NCBI GenBank assembly: GCA_903918315.1
Contig: CAIXEA010000069.1
Location: forward strand, 1 to 39,381
From: an uncultured Acetobacteraceae bacterium
Lineage (GTDB): Bacteria > Pseudomonadota > Alphaproteobacteria > Acetobacterales > Acetobacteraceae
Reading direction: 5' to 3'
DNA length: 39,381 bases
Shown here in pieces: positions 26,641-36,919 of the stretch. The notes under the pieces are model-generated. The model was not told the DNA's origin. It saw only the letters and a list, made by a program, of their open reading frames with translations, and searched no databases. The translations under genes and the position numbers were made by a program. Each line of letters opens with the position of its first letter. The first letter of the stretch is position 1.

Positions 26641-27447
26641 ATGGACGGCGGAGCCGACGCGAGACGCATTACAATCCACGCGCCGGAGGATTATGTCGGC
26701 ATGCGCGCAGCTGGTCGCCTGGCCGCCGAGACCCTGGACATGATCTATGAACATGTCCGCCCGGGCGTCTCGACCGCGGCCCTCGACAAAATCTGCCACG
26801 ATTTCATCCTGGCGCATGGGGCCATCCCGGCGCCGCTGAACTATCGCGGCTTCCCGAAATCCATCTGCACCTCCATCAACCACGTCGTCTGTCACGGCAT
26901 TCCCGGTGATCGGAAGCTGGAGAACGGGGATGTGCTCAATATCGACGTGACCGTGATCCTGGACGGCTGGCACGGGGATTCCTCGCGGATGTACGCGGCG
27001 GGGCAGCCCTCCACCAAGGCGCGCAATCTGATCGAGGTCACCTATGAATCGCTGATGCGTGGCGTGCGGGCGGTGAAGCCGGGCAAGACGCTGGGCGATA
27101 TCGGCCATGCCATCCAGTCCTTCGTCGAAGGCCACCGCTTCAGCGTCGTCCGCGATTTCTGCGGCCACGGCATCGGCCGGCGCTTCCACGAAGCCCCGAA
27201 CGTGTTGCATTTCGGCCGCCCTGGCGAAGGCCCGGTTTTAAAAGCCGGCATGTTCTTCACCATCGAACCCATGGTGAATGCTGGCCGGCCGGAGGTGAAG
27301 GTGCTCGACGACGGCTGGACCGCCGTCACCCGCGACCGCAGCCTCTCCGCCCAGTTCGAGCATATGATCGGCGTCACCGACGACGGGTGCGAGATTTTCA
27401 CCCTCTCCCGCGCCGGAATGGACAAACCGCCGCTCGGCGTTAGCTAA
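26641..27447 (+). CDS. map: methionine aminopeptidase, type I
   Basis: Removes the initiator methionine from new proteins. The 268-residue product has the pita-bread fold with all five metal ligands: Asp in VLNIDVTV, Asp in WHGDSSRM, His in FCGHGIGRRFHE, Glu in FFTIEPMV and Glu in AQFEHMIG. The substrate His is in INHVVCHGIP. An adjoining GTG at 26638 is also possible, but the ATG at 26641 has better spacing from GGAG (26629-26632). It is divergent from the M19 gene, and radC follows 52 bases downstream, an arrangement common in bacteria. Confidence 0.95.
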   Translation: MDGGADARRITIHAPEDYVGMRAAGRLAAETLDMIYEHVRPGVSTAALDKICHDFILAHGAIPAPLNYRGFPKSICTSINHVVCHGIPGDRKLENGDVLNIDVTVILDGWHGDSSRMYAAGQPSTKARNLIEVTYESLMRGVRAVKPGKTLGDIGHAIQSFVEGHRFSVVRDFCGHGIGRRFHEAPNVLHFGRPGEGPVLKAGMFFTIEPMVNAGRPEVKVLDDGWTAVTRDRSLSAQFEHMIGVTDDGCEIFTLSRAGMDKPPLGVS

Positions 27448-27499
27448 ATCTTAACCCTTCGCCGCTAGAGTCCCCGCCAGACCACCATGGCGGGTGACG

Positions 27500-28258
27500 A
27501 TGGCGACGCGCGTGCGTGCGGCTGGATTGGCCGAGGCCCAGAGTTTGTTTGATCTGACCGAGGCCCTGCCCGGGCCGCGCCCCGGCGTCCATGGCGTGGA
27601 TGGCCATCGCGCCCGCATGCGCACCCGGCTGCTGACCGCCGGGCCGGACGCGCTGGCGGACCATGAAATGCTGGAAATGGTGCTGTTCCTGGCCCTCCCG
27701 CGCCGGGACACCAAGCCCATTGCCCGGCTGCTGCTGGACCGCTTCGGCAGTTTCGCCGCCACCATATCCGCCGGACCCGGTGAATTGCTGGGGGTCGATG
27801 GCGTGGGGGAGGCCGGGGCGGCAGCCTTGAAACTCGTCCAGGGCGCGGCCCTGCGCCTCCTGCGGGAGGAGTTGAAGGAGCAGCCGATCCTGAAGGATTG
27901 GGGGCGGCTGTTGGATTATCTGATCGGGACCTTGGCGCGGGAGCGGGTCGAGCAGGCGCGGGTGCTGTATCTGGACTCCAAGAACCGCCTGCTGGCCGAT
28001 GAGGTCCATGGCCGTGGCACCATCAACCACACACCGGTCTATCCGCGGGAGGTTGTGCGCCGGGCGCTGGAACTGAACGCCGCGGGCATTGTGCTGGTGC
28101 ACAACCATCCCAGCGGCGATCCAACCGCCTCCCGCGAGGACATGGCGATGACCCAGGCCGTGCAGAAGGCGGCATCGGCGTTGAGTATCACGTTGCTCGA
28201 CCACGTCATCATCGCCGGCACGAAATGGGTCAGCTTCAAGACGCAGGGGTGGTTGTAA
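27500..28258 (+). CDS. radC: RadC family (JAB/MPN domain) protein
   Basis: The 252-residue protein has an N-terminal helix-hairpin-helix-like region (about 35-110, including LLGVDGVGEAGAAALKLV). A C-terminal MPN/JAMM domain carries the metal motif HNHPSGDPTASREDM and an upstream Glu-rich strand. RadC was once linked to DNA repair, but its biochemical role is unsettled; the JAMM motif suggests a metal-dependent hydrolase of unknown substrate. A GTG at 27494 would add two residues. It is followed by an AT-rich region that belongs to the kdp promoter. Confidence 0.92.
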   Translation: MATRVRAAGLAEAQSLFDLTEALPGPRPGVHGVDGHRARMRTRLLTAGPDALADHEMLEMVLFLALPRRDTKPIARLLLDRFGSFAATISAGPGELLGVDGVGEAGAAALKLVQGAALRLLREELKEQPILKDWGRLLDYLIGTLARERVEQARVLYLDSKNRLLADEVHGRGTINHTPVYPREVVRRALELNAAGIVLVHNHPSGDPTASREDMAMTQAVQKAASALSITLLDHVIIAGTKWVSFKTQGWL

Positions 28259-28269
28259 AAACGCGCCTT

Positions 28270-28287
28270 TTTATATGCGGTTTATAT
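28270..28287. promoter_or_regulatory. candidate KdpE operator (tandem TTTATAT)
   Basis: TTTATAT occurs at 28270-28276 and 28281-28287, 11 bases apart, which is about one helical turn, as expected for an OmpR/PhoB-type dimer. The known E. coli KdpE site is also T-rich and begins TTTATA. A TTGACT at 28313-28318 could be the -35 box, although no good -10 follows. The site lies about 75-92 bases before the first kdp ORF. Confidence 0.5.
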
Positions 28288-28361
28288 TTCAGCCCTGCCT
28301 GAGCGACATGGTTTGACTACCGCTTCATCCCATATCTCTCCAGGCGAACTGGAGACCGCTC

Positions 28362-28445
28362 ATGCTCGACATCGTGTTCATCCTGACCGGGGCCCTCTGC
28401 TCCGGCATGTGCCTGCTCTACGCCGTTGCATGCGACCGGTTGTGA
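28362..28445 (+). CDS. 27-aa membrane peptide at head of kdp operon
   Basis: A short frame begins MLDIVFILTGALCSGM and ends YAVACDRL. It is a single hydrophobic helix with an acidic start and a charged DRL end, probably an inner-membrane peptide. GGAGA (28351-28355) sits six bases upstream of the ATG. Its stop TGA overlaps the GAGG that serves kdpF ten bases downstream, so the two are tightly linked. I recall similar short ORFs ending in a CDRL-type motif ahead of kdpF in other proteobacteria, generally unannotated. By analogy with KdpF it may stabilise the Kdp complex, but nothing here proves it. Confidence 0.6.
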   Translation: MLDIVFILTGALCSGMCLLYAVACDRL

Positions 28446-28455
28446 GGCAGCGGCG

Positions 28456-28545
28456 ATGACATTCGATCTGGCGCTCGGCGCGATCGTGACCGCCGGCCTA
28501 CTGATTTACCTCATTTACGCTCTGATCCGTCCGGAACGCTTCTGA
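28456..28545 (+). CDS. kdpF: K(+)-transporting ATPase subunit KdpF
   Basis: A 29-residue single-helix membrane subunit that stabilises the KdpFABC pump. The sequence begins [20 protein letters not shown] and ends YALIRPERF; a helix followed by an L-x-R-P-E-x-F tail is the KdpF hallmark. GAGG at 28444-28447 lies eight bases before the ATG. kdpA follows 28 bases after the stop. Confidence 0.9.
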   Translation: MTFDLALGAIVTAGLLIYLIYALIRPERF

Positions 28546-28573
28546 CGGCGGGCCCACAGGGGATTCCCCACCC

Positions 28574-30295
28574 ATGACCATCAATGGCTGGCTACAGATC
28601 GCACTGTTCTGCGCTCTGCTCATAATGCTGACCAAACCGCTGGGTCTTTATATGACCCGCGTGTTCGAAGGAGCGCGTTCGCCGCTCTCGCCGGTACTGC
28701 GGCCGATCGAACGGGGCCTGTATCGGCTCAGCGGAGTCGACGAGACGCGGGAGCAGCATTGGCTGGCCTATGCCATCGCGATGCTGACCTTCAGCTTCGC
28801 CGGCTTCGCGTCTTTATACGCGCTGCAACGGCTGCAGGCGATGCTCCCGTTCAATCCGCAGGCGCTGGATGCGGTGCCGCCAGACCTGGCGTTCAACACC
28901 TCGGTCAGCTTCGTCACCAATACCAACTGGCAGTCCTACGTGCCGGAAACAACCATGAGCTACCTGGTCCAGATGGCCGGTTTGACGGTGCACAACTTCG
29001 TCAGCGCCGCGACCGGGGTCGCCCTGGCCCTTGCGCTGATCCGCGGCTTCTCCCGCCGATCGGCGGAGACCATTGGAAATTTCTGGGTCGATATGACCCG
29101 GTGCGTGCTCTATGTGCTGCTGCCGGTCTCGATCGTCATCGGCCTGGTGCTGGTCTGGCGGGGCGTGCCGCAGAACCTGAACGCCTATACCGACATCGTG
29201 ACGTTGGAGGGCGCCAAACAAACCATCGCCCAGGGGCCGGTTGCTTCGCAGGAAGTGATCAAGATGTTCGGCACCAACGGTGGCGGGTTCTTCAACGCCA
29301 ATTCGGCGCACCCGTTTGAGAACCCGACAGCTCTGACCAACCTGATCCAGATGCTGCTGATCTTCTCCATCGGCGCGGCGCTGACCAACGTGTTCGGCCG
29401 CATGGTTGGCAATCAGCGCCAGGGCTGGGCCATTTTCGCGGTGATGATGGTGCTGTTCCTGGCTGGCACACTGGTGGCGTACTGGGCCGAGGCCGCCGGC
29501 AACCCAGCCTTCGCCGCGCTGCATATCGATCCGCTCGGCGGCAATATGGAGGGCAAGGAGGTCCGGTTCGGCATCACCGCCTCGGCGCTTTTTACCACCA
29601 TCACCACTGACGCATCCTGCGGCGCCGTAAACGCCATGATCGACAGCCTGATGCCGCTGGCCGGCATGATCCCCATGGTCAACATCATGTTGGGGGAGAT
29701 CATCTTTGGCGGGGTCGGCTCGGGCCTGTACGGCATGCTGCTGTTCGTGATCGTCGCCATGTTCGTCGCCGGCCTGATGGTCGGGCGGACCCCGGAATAT
29801 CTGGGCAAAAAGCTGGAGGCGAAAGAGGTCAAGATGGCCATGCTGGGCATCCTGATCCTGCCACTCTCGATGCTGGGCTTTACCGCGCTGGCAGTGGTGA
29901 TACCGGCCGGAACCGATGCCATGGCGAATGCCGGGCCGCACGGTTTCAGTGAGGTGCTGTATGCCTATGTGTCGGCGACCGGCAACAACGGCAGCGCCTT
30001 CGCCGGCCTGTCAGCCAATACGCCCTTCTTGAATTCCACTCTGGGCCTGGCGATGGTCTTCGGCCGGTTCCTCGTGATCGTGCCAATGCTGGCGATCGCA
30101 GGCTCGCTGGCACGCAAGAAGATCGTGCCGACCTCCACTGGGACGTTTCCGACCGATGGCGGCCTTTTTGTGGGGTTGGTCGTAGGCGTGATCCTGATCA
30201 CCGGCGGCCTGACCTTCCTCCCCGCCATCGCCCTCGGCCCGGTGGTCGAGCATCTGGCGATGCAGGCGGGCACCCTCTTCAACACGGGTAACTGA
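28574..30295 (+). CDS. kdpA: K(+)-transporting ATPase potassium-binding subunit KdpA
   Basis: Channel-like subunit of the high-affinity Kdp potassium pump, in the inner membrane. At 573 residues it has the usual length, with about ten transmembrane helices. Four selectivity-loop regions are visible: [42 protein letters not shown] and [13 protein letters not shown]. The N-terminus [24 protein letters not shown] is typical. The ribosome site is modest. The stop is one base before the kdpB start, which supports coupled translation. Confidence 0.97.
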   Translation: MTINGWLQIALFCALLIMLTKPLGLYMTRVFEGARSPLSPVLRPIERGLYRLSGVDETREQHWLAYAIAMLTFSFAGFASLYALQRLQAMLPFNPQALDAVPPDLAFNTSVSFVTNTNWQSYVPETTMSYLVQMAGLTVHNFVSAATGVALALALIRGFSRRSAETIGNFWVDMTRCVLYVLLPVSIVIGLVLVWRGVPQNLNAYTDIVTLEGAKQTIAQGPVASQEVIKMFGTNGGGFFNANSAHPFENPTALTNLIQMLLIFSIGAALTNVFGRMVGNQRQGWAIFAVMMVLFLAGTLVAYWAEAAGNPAFAALHIDPLGGNMEGKEVRFGITASALFTTITTDASCGAVNAMIDSLMPLAGMIPMVNIMLGEIIFGGVGSGLYGMLLFVIVAMFVAGLMVGRTPEYLGKKLEAKEVKMAMLGILILPLSMLGFTALAVVIPAGTDAMANAGPHGFSEVLYAYVSATGNNGSAFAGLSANTPFLNSTLGLAMVFGRFLVIVPMLAIAGSLARKKIVPTSTGTFPTDGGLFVGLVVGVILITGGLTFLPAIALGPVVEHLAMQAGTLFNTGN

Positions 30296-30296
30296 C

Positions 30297-32378
<2,082 letters not shown>

Positions 32379-32391
32379 GGAGCGCGCACCC

Positions 32392-33006
32392 ATGCTGCAT
32401 CACATCCGCCCCGCATGCACGATGATCGTCCTGATGACGATCGTGACCGGACTGGCCTATCCGCTGGCGATGACCGGCGCCGCGCAACTGCTGTTTCCGC
32501 GCCAGGCCAATGGCAGTCTGATCGTTCGGGATGGCAAGCCCATCGGTTCCACGCTCATTGGCCAGGCCTTTGCCGGAGAGGGGTATTTCCACACCCGCCC
32601 CTCGGCCACCACCGACACCGATCCGGCCGACGCCACCAAGACGATCGCCGCCCCCTACAATGCCGCCAACTCCGGCGGATCCAACCTCGGACCGACGTCA
32701 CAAGCCCTGATCGACCGCGTCAAGGCCGATGCCGCGGCCCTGGCGGCGGAGAACCCGGCGATGCCGGTGCCCGTTGACCTCGTGACAACTTCGGCCAGCG
32801 GGCTCGACCCTGATATCACCCCGGCCGCGGCGTTGTTTCAGGTGCCGCGTGTGGCCAAGGCCCGGGGATTGACCCAAGATCGTGTACGGCAGCTGGTTGC
32901 CGCTCACACGGAAGGCCGCCTCGCCGGTATCATCGGGGAGCCGCATGTTAACGTGCTGTTACTCAACGTGGATTTGGACGGGCTGGCGTTCCCTGTTGGA
33001 AAATAA
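32392..33006 (+). CDS. kdpC: K(+)-transporting ATPase subunit KdpC
   Basis: Single-span subunit of the Kdp pump, 204 residues. The N-terminal helix is [23 protein letters not shown]. Family motifs follow: [57 protein letters not shown] and the C-terminal [13 protein letters not shown]. The ATG at 32392 is chosen because AAGGAG is just upstream; an in-frame ATG further up overlaps kdpB and is not family-like. A 15-codon ORF and kdpD follow. Confidence 0.96.
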   Translation: MLHHIRPACTMIVLMTIVTGLAYPLAMTGAAQLLFPRQANGSLIVRDGKPIGSTLIGQAFAGEGYFHTRPSATTDTDPADATKTIAAPYNAANSGGSNLGPTSQALIDRVKADAAALAAENPAMPVPVDLVTTSASGLDPDITPAAALFQVPRVAKARGLTQDRVRQLVAAHTEGRLAGIIGEPHVNVLLLNVDLDGLAFPVGK

Positions 33007-33025
33007 GCGGTTGGGGAGAACAGGA

Positions 33026-33073
33026 ATGACCCGACGCCGGCATGACGATAGCCACGATCGCTCTCTACCATGA
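33026..33073 (+). CDS. 15-codon leader ORF overlapping kdpD start
   Basis: ATG at 33026 encodes MTRRRHDDSHDRSLP and stops at 33071-33073. GGGGAG (33013-33018) is seven bases upstream, a better ribosome site than anything before kdpD, whose ATG at 33070 has none. The two overlap as ATGA, the usual sign of translational coupling. The peptide is highly charged (Arg, Asp, His) and shows no family. Its likely job is to load ribosomes for kdpD; a sensing role is speculation. Confidence 0.5.
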   Translation: MTRRRHDDSHDRSLP

Positions 33074-35757
33074 GCGACCGCCGCCCCTCCCCCGATGCCC
33101 TCCTGCGCCAGGCCGAACGCGCTCAGCGTGGTCGGCTGAAGCTTTTCCTGGGTGCCGCGCCGGGGGTCGGAAAGACCTATGAAATGCTCTCCGCCGCCCG
33201 CGCCAGAAAAGCGGAAAGCACGGATGTCGTCATTGGGATCGTCGAAACGCACGGACGTCCGGAAACCGAAGCAATGACACTGGGTTTCGAAACCGTCCCG
33301 CGGCGTGCCTTCGGCTACAAAGGCGTCCAGATGGAGGAGATGGACCTCGATGCCATTCTCGCCCGCCGCCCGGCTTTGGTCCTGGTCGACGAGCTGGCGC
33401 ACACCAACGTGCCAGGCAGCCGGCACCCCAAGCGATACCTTGATGTCGAGGAACTGCTGCTCGCCGGCATCGATGTCTACACCACGCTGAATATCCAGCA
33501 TGTCGAAAGCCTAAACGACGTCATCGCCCGCATCACCCGCATCCGGGTGCGGGAGACGGTGCCGGACTCCGTGATCGAAAAGGCCGACGAGATCGAACTG
33601 GTCGATCTGACGCCCGCGGACCTGATCCAACGATTGCGGGAAGGGAAGGTGTACGTCCCCAAGCAGGCCGAACGCGCGATCCGGCACTACTTTCAGCCGG
33701 GCAATCTGACCGCTCTGCGTGAGCTGGCGCTGCGACGCACCGCACAGCAGGTCGACGAGCAAATGGTCGACTATATGCGGACCCACGCTATTCCAGGCCC
33801 TTGGCCGGCGGGTGAGCGGCTGCTGGTGTGCGTCGAGGGTGGCCCCAAAGCCACGGCCACGGTGCGTCATGCCAAGCGGCTCGCGGATCAATTGCGCGCC
33901 CCATGGTCGGCCATCGCGGTCGAAACAGCCCGCGGCAGTGCCACGGATGAGCGTGACAGCGCCGCCGCGGCTTTGCGCCTCGCCCAGCAGCTGGGGGGCG
34001 AGCCGGTGCTGATCCCCGGCGCCGATGTCGCGGAAACCGTCATCGACTACGCGCGGGCCAACAACTTTACGACCATCGTACTGGGCAAAACCAGCCAGCC
34101 GATGTGGCGCCGGCTTTTTACGGAGTCGGTGACCGAGCGGGTGATCAGTAAGGCGGGCGGCATCGATATCCATGTCGTCGAAGCCGCGCCGGAGGGATCG
34201 GCGCCGGGCCGCTCGATGCTGCAAACCGGAGAAATCCAGCCGGCGCCTTCGCTGAAGCCTTACGCCATGGCGCTTTTGCCCGTGGTCGCGGCGATACCGG
34301 TTGCGATCGGGCTGCATCATTGGTTCGATGTCGCCAACGTCGCGCTGGTATTTTTGACCGCCATCCTGGTCAGCGCCGCGCGCCAGGGACTATGGCCGTC
34401 TTTGTTCGCCAGCCTTGTGGCCGTTCTGGCTTACAATTTTTTCTTCCTGCCGCCGATTTACACGTTCACGATCGCCGACCCGGAAAATGTGGTGGCGCTG
34501 TTCTTCTTCGCGATTGTGGCGGTGATTGCGAGCAATCTGGCGTCTAGGGTCCGCGGCCAGGCGGTGGCGGCGCGGCTGCGGGCGAAAACCACCGACGATC
34601 TGTATCAGTTCAGCCGCAAGCTCGCAGGTGCGGTGACGCTCGACGATCTGCTATGGGCGACGACGCACCAGGTGGCGTTGATGTTGCGAGTACGGGTGGT
34701 GGTGTTGCTGCCCGACGGCAGCAATCTTTCCGTCCGAGCCGGGTTCCCGCCGGAGGATGAGCTGGAAGAAGCCGATCTGGCGGCGGCCAAATGGTCCTGG
34801 GAACATAACCATGTGGCGGGCCGGGAGTCCGATACGCTGCCAGGTGCCCGATGGCTGTTTCAGCCCATACGCACGGGCCGCGGCAAGCTCGGCGTCGTGG
34901 GGGTGATCCGCGACGAGCCTGGGCCGTTACTGAGCCCGGATCAGCAACGTCTGTTGGATGCGCTGATGGATCAGGCGGCCTTGGCGATCGAGCGGGTGCA
35001 TCTGGCGCGCGATCTGGACCTCGCGCGGCTGCAGGCGGAGACGGATCGTCTGCGCAACGCGCTCCTGACCTCGATCTCCCACGATTTGCGGACGCCACTT
35101 GCATCAATCGTTGGTTCGGCCAGCAATCTGCGCTCGCTGGATATGACATTGGATGAGCCGACACGGCAGTCGCTGCTGACGACCATTCTGGAGGAGGCGG
35201 AGCGGCTGAACCGCTTCATTCATAACCTGCTGGACATGACACGGCTGGAATCCGGGGCGGTGCGCCCCCGTACCAGCCTGATCGTGCTGTCGGACGTTGT
35301 CGGCGCGGCTTTGCAGCGGGCGGCCGGGATTCTGGTGAACCATAAGATGGAGGTGGACCTCGCGGCCGGCTTGCCGATGCTGAGCCTGGATATGGTCTTG
35401 TTCGAGCAAGTGCTGTTCAACCTGCTGGACAATGCCGCCAAATACGCGCCGTTCGGGACAACGATCCGCTTGCATGCCTGGCGTGAGGATCACCAAGTAC
35501 GCCTGCAAGTGCTTGATGAAGGGGATGGCATTCCGCCGGAGGATCTGGAGCGCGTGTTCGACAAATTTTATCGTGCGAAAGGCGCCGATCGGCGGCGGGC
35601 CGGCACGGGACTCGGGCTGGCGATTTGCCGTGGGTTCGTGGAGGCGATGGGTGGCACGATTGTCGCCGGCAATCGCACGGATCGCGGTGGCGCGGTGATC
35701 ACCATCGCCTTTACGGTCCCCGACGGTGCGCCGCTGCCCGAGGATACTTTGACATGA
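33070..35757 (+). CDS. kdpD: sensor histidine kinase KdpD
   Basis: Potassium/turgor sensor that phosphorylates KdpE. The 895-residue protein has an N-terminal KdpD domain with Walker A GAAPGVGKT (28-36) and a VDELAHTNVPGSRHPKR stretch. A universal-stress-like domain (about 245-365, LLVCVEGGPKATATVRHAK) follows, then four transmembrane helices (about 395-495), a GAF-like region (about 515-640), the HisKA motif SISHDLRTPLAS with His671, and an ATPase domain with LLDNAAKYAP and RAGTGLGLAI. All parts are intact. The start has no Shine-Dalgarno and seems coupled to the short ORF before it. It overlaps kdpE by four bases. Confidence 0.96.
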   Translation: MSDRRPSPDALLRQAERAQRGRLKLFLGAAPGVGKTYEMLSAARARKAESTDVVIGIVETHGRPETEAMTLGFETVPRRAFGYKGVQMEEMDLDAILARRPALVLVDELAHTNVPGSRHPKRYLDVEELLLAGIDVYTTLNIQHVESLNDVIARITRIRVRETVPDSVIEKADEIELVDLTPADLIQRLREGKVYVPKQAERAIRHYFQPGNLTALRELALRRTAQQVDEQMVDYMRTHAIPGPWPAGERLLVCVEGGPKATATVRHAKRLADQLRAPWSAIAVETARGSATDERDSAAAALRLAQQLGGEPVLIPGADVAETVIDYARANNFTTIVLGKTSQPMWRRLFTESVTERVISKAGGIDIHVVEAAPEGSAPGRSMLQTGEIQPAPSLKPYAMALLPVVAAIPVAIGLHHWFDVANVALVFLTAILVSAARQGLWPSLFASLVAVLAYNFFFLPPIYTFTIADPENVVALFFFAIVAVIASNLASRVRGQAVAARLRAKTTDDLYQFSRKLAGAVTLDDLLWATTHQVALMLRVRVVVLLPDGSNLSVRAGFPPEDELEEADLAAAKWSWEHNHVAGRESDTLPGARWLFQPIRTGRGKLGVVGVIRDEPGPLLSPDQQRLLDALMDQAALAIERVHLARDLDLARLQAETDRLRNALLTSISHDLRTPLASIVGSASNLRSLDMTLDEPTRQSLLTTILEEAERLNRFIHNLLDMTRLESGAVRPRTSLIVLSDVVGAALQRAAGILVNHKMEVDLAAGLPMLSLDMVLFEQVLFNLLDNAAKYAPFGTTIRLHAWREDHQVRLQVLDEGDGIPPEDLERVFDKFYRAKGADRRRAGTGLGLAICRGFVEAMGGTIVAGNRTDRGGAVITIAFTVPDGAPLPEDTLT

Positions 35758-36458
35758 GCACAGGTGCCGGCCCCTTGCGTGTGCTGGTCGTCGATGACGA
35801 ACCGGCGATTCGCCGATTCCTGCGCGTGGGGCTCGCCGCCCAGGGCTATGTCGTGTCCGAAAGCGAGGAAGGCAGCAAGGCCATCGACACCGCGCGCCGA
35901 GGCGGAGCCGACATGATTCTGCTGGATTTGGGGCTTCCCGATATCGATGGGATCGAAGCCATTCGGCGCATCCGGGCCATCCCCAGCGCGGTGCCGATCA
36001 TCGTACTGACCAGCCGCGATGACGAGGCGGTGAAGGTGGAGGCGCTGGACCTCGGCGCCGACGATTTCGTCACCAAGCCGTTCGGAATCGACGAGCTTCT
36101 GGCCCGCATCCGTGCGGCACAGCGTCACCGGTTGCAGCAGCAGGGTGAGTCGCCCGTTTTCCGCTGCGGTGATCTGGGGATCGATTTGGTCCGCCGGGTC
36201 GTGACCGTGCGCGGGGCGGAGGTGAAGTTCTCCCCCAGGGAATACGAGGTCCTGCGGCTGATGGCCGCGCATGCGGGCAAGGTGCTGACTCATCGCTTCA
36301 TCCTGCAAGCCGTCTGGGGCGGGGAGACGGATGTGCAATATCTGCGGATCTATATCCGCGCGCTGCGCCAAAAGATCGAGCCCGACCCCGAGCGGCCAAC
36401 CCATATTCTGACCGAAACAGGCGTGGGCTACCGGCTCCGCGCCGCTGACCATAGTTGA
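35754..36458 (+). CDS. kdpE: response regulator KdpE
   Basis: OmpR-family transcription factor activated by KdpD, expected to switch on the kdp operon. The 234-residue protein has a receiver domain with VVDDEPAIRRFL, phospho-acceptor Asp58 in ILLDLGLPD, and DFVTKPFGIDELLAR. A C-terminal winged-helix domain has FSPREYEVLRLMAAHAGKVLTH and YLRIYIRALRQKIEPDPERP, ending GVGYRLR. The ATG at 35754 overlaps the kdpD stop as ATGA. A tandem TTTATAT upstream of the operon is a plausible target. An EIIA gene follows nine bases after the stop. Confidence 0.95.
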   Translation: MSTGAGPLRVLVVDDEPAIRRFLRVGLAAQGYVVSESEEGSKAIDTARRGGADMILLDLGLPDIDGIEAIRRIRAIPSAVPIIVLTSRDDEAVKVEALDLGADDFVTKPFGIDELLARIRAAQRHRLQQQGESPVFRCGDLGIDLVRRVVTVRGAEVKFSPREYEVLRLMAAHAGKVLTHRFILQAVWGGETDVQYLRIYIRALRQKIEPDPERPTHILTETGVGYRLRAADHS

Positions 36459-36467
36459 TCGAGACCA

Positions 36468-36917
36468 ATGACCATCGCCACCCTCTTCCCCGCCGACCGT
36501 ATCCTTGTTGGTTTGAAAATGAAGGATAAGGCGCAGCTGTTGCGCGATCTCGCCCAGCGCGCTGAGGCCGCTGGTGCGGGCATCCCGGCCAGCCAAATTC
36601 TGGCGGCGCTGGCGGCGCGCGAGGCGCTGGGTTCGACCGGTCTGGGACGCGGCTTCGCGTTACCGCATGCGCGGATGGAGGGGATTGCGGAACCCTTTGC
36701 CCTGTTCGCCCGGCTCGCACGGCCGATCGACTTCGCGGCGATTGATGGTCAGCCGGTTGATATCGTGGTGCTGCTGTTGACGCAGGCGCATTCGGATGCG
36801 GCGCATTTGACGGCTTTGTCCCTTGTCTCGCGCCGCCTGCGGGACAGGGACCTGCTGGCGCGTTTGCGCCGGGCCGAAGGGGCGGGGTCGATTGTCGGGA
36901 TGCTGACGGCCGATTGA
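36468..36917 (+). CDS. PTS EIIA-Ntr-like protein linked to kdp
   Basis: A PTS EIIA type-2 domain protein of 149 residues, the PtsN/EIIA-Ntr size. The phosphorylatable His67 is in GLGRGFALPHARMEG, preceded by KAQLLRDLAQRAEAAG and followed by DFAAIDGQPVDIVVLLLTQ, all standard for the family. It starts nine bases after kdpE on the same strand, so it is almost certainly part of the kdp transcript. In E. coli, dephosphorylated EIIA-Ntr binds KdpD and stimulates it, and also binds TrkA. A copy in the kdp operon is therefore likely a dedicated modulator. Whether a general ptsN exists elsewhere cannot be seen here. It ends two bases from a convergent gene. Confidence 0.88.
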   Translation: MTIATLFPADRILVGLKMKDKAQLLRDLAQRAEAAGAGIPASQILAALAAREALGSTGLGRGFALPHARMEGIAEPFALFARLARPIDFAAIDGQPVDIVVLLLTQAHSDAAHLTALSLVSRRLRDRDLLARLRRAEGAGSIVGMLTAD

Positions 36918-36919
36918 CT

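Noticed and set aside
28313-28341. Complete sigma-70 promoter for kdp at TTGACT
   Set aside because: No acceptable -10 hexamer at 16-18 bases; kept only as a possible -35 beside the operator candidate.
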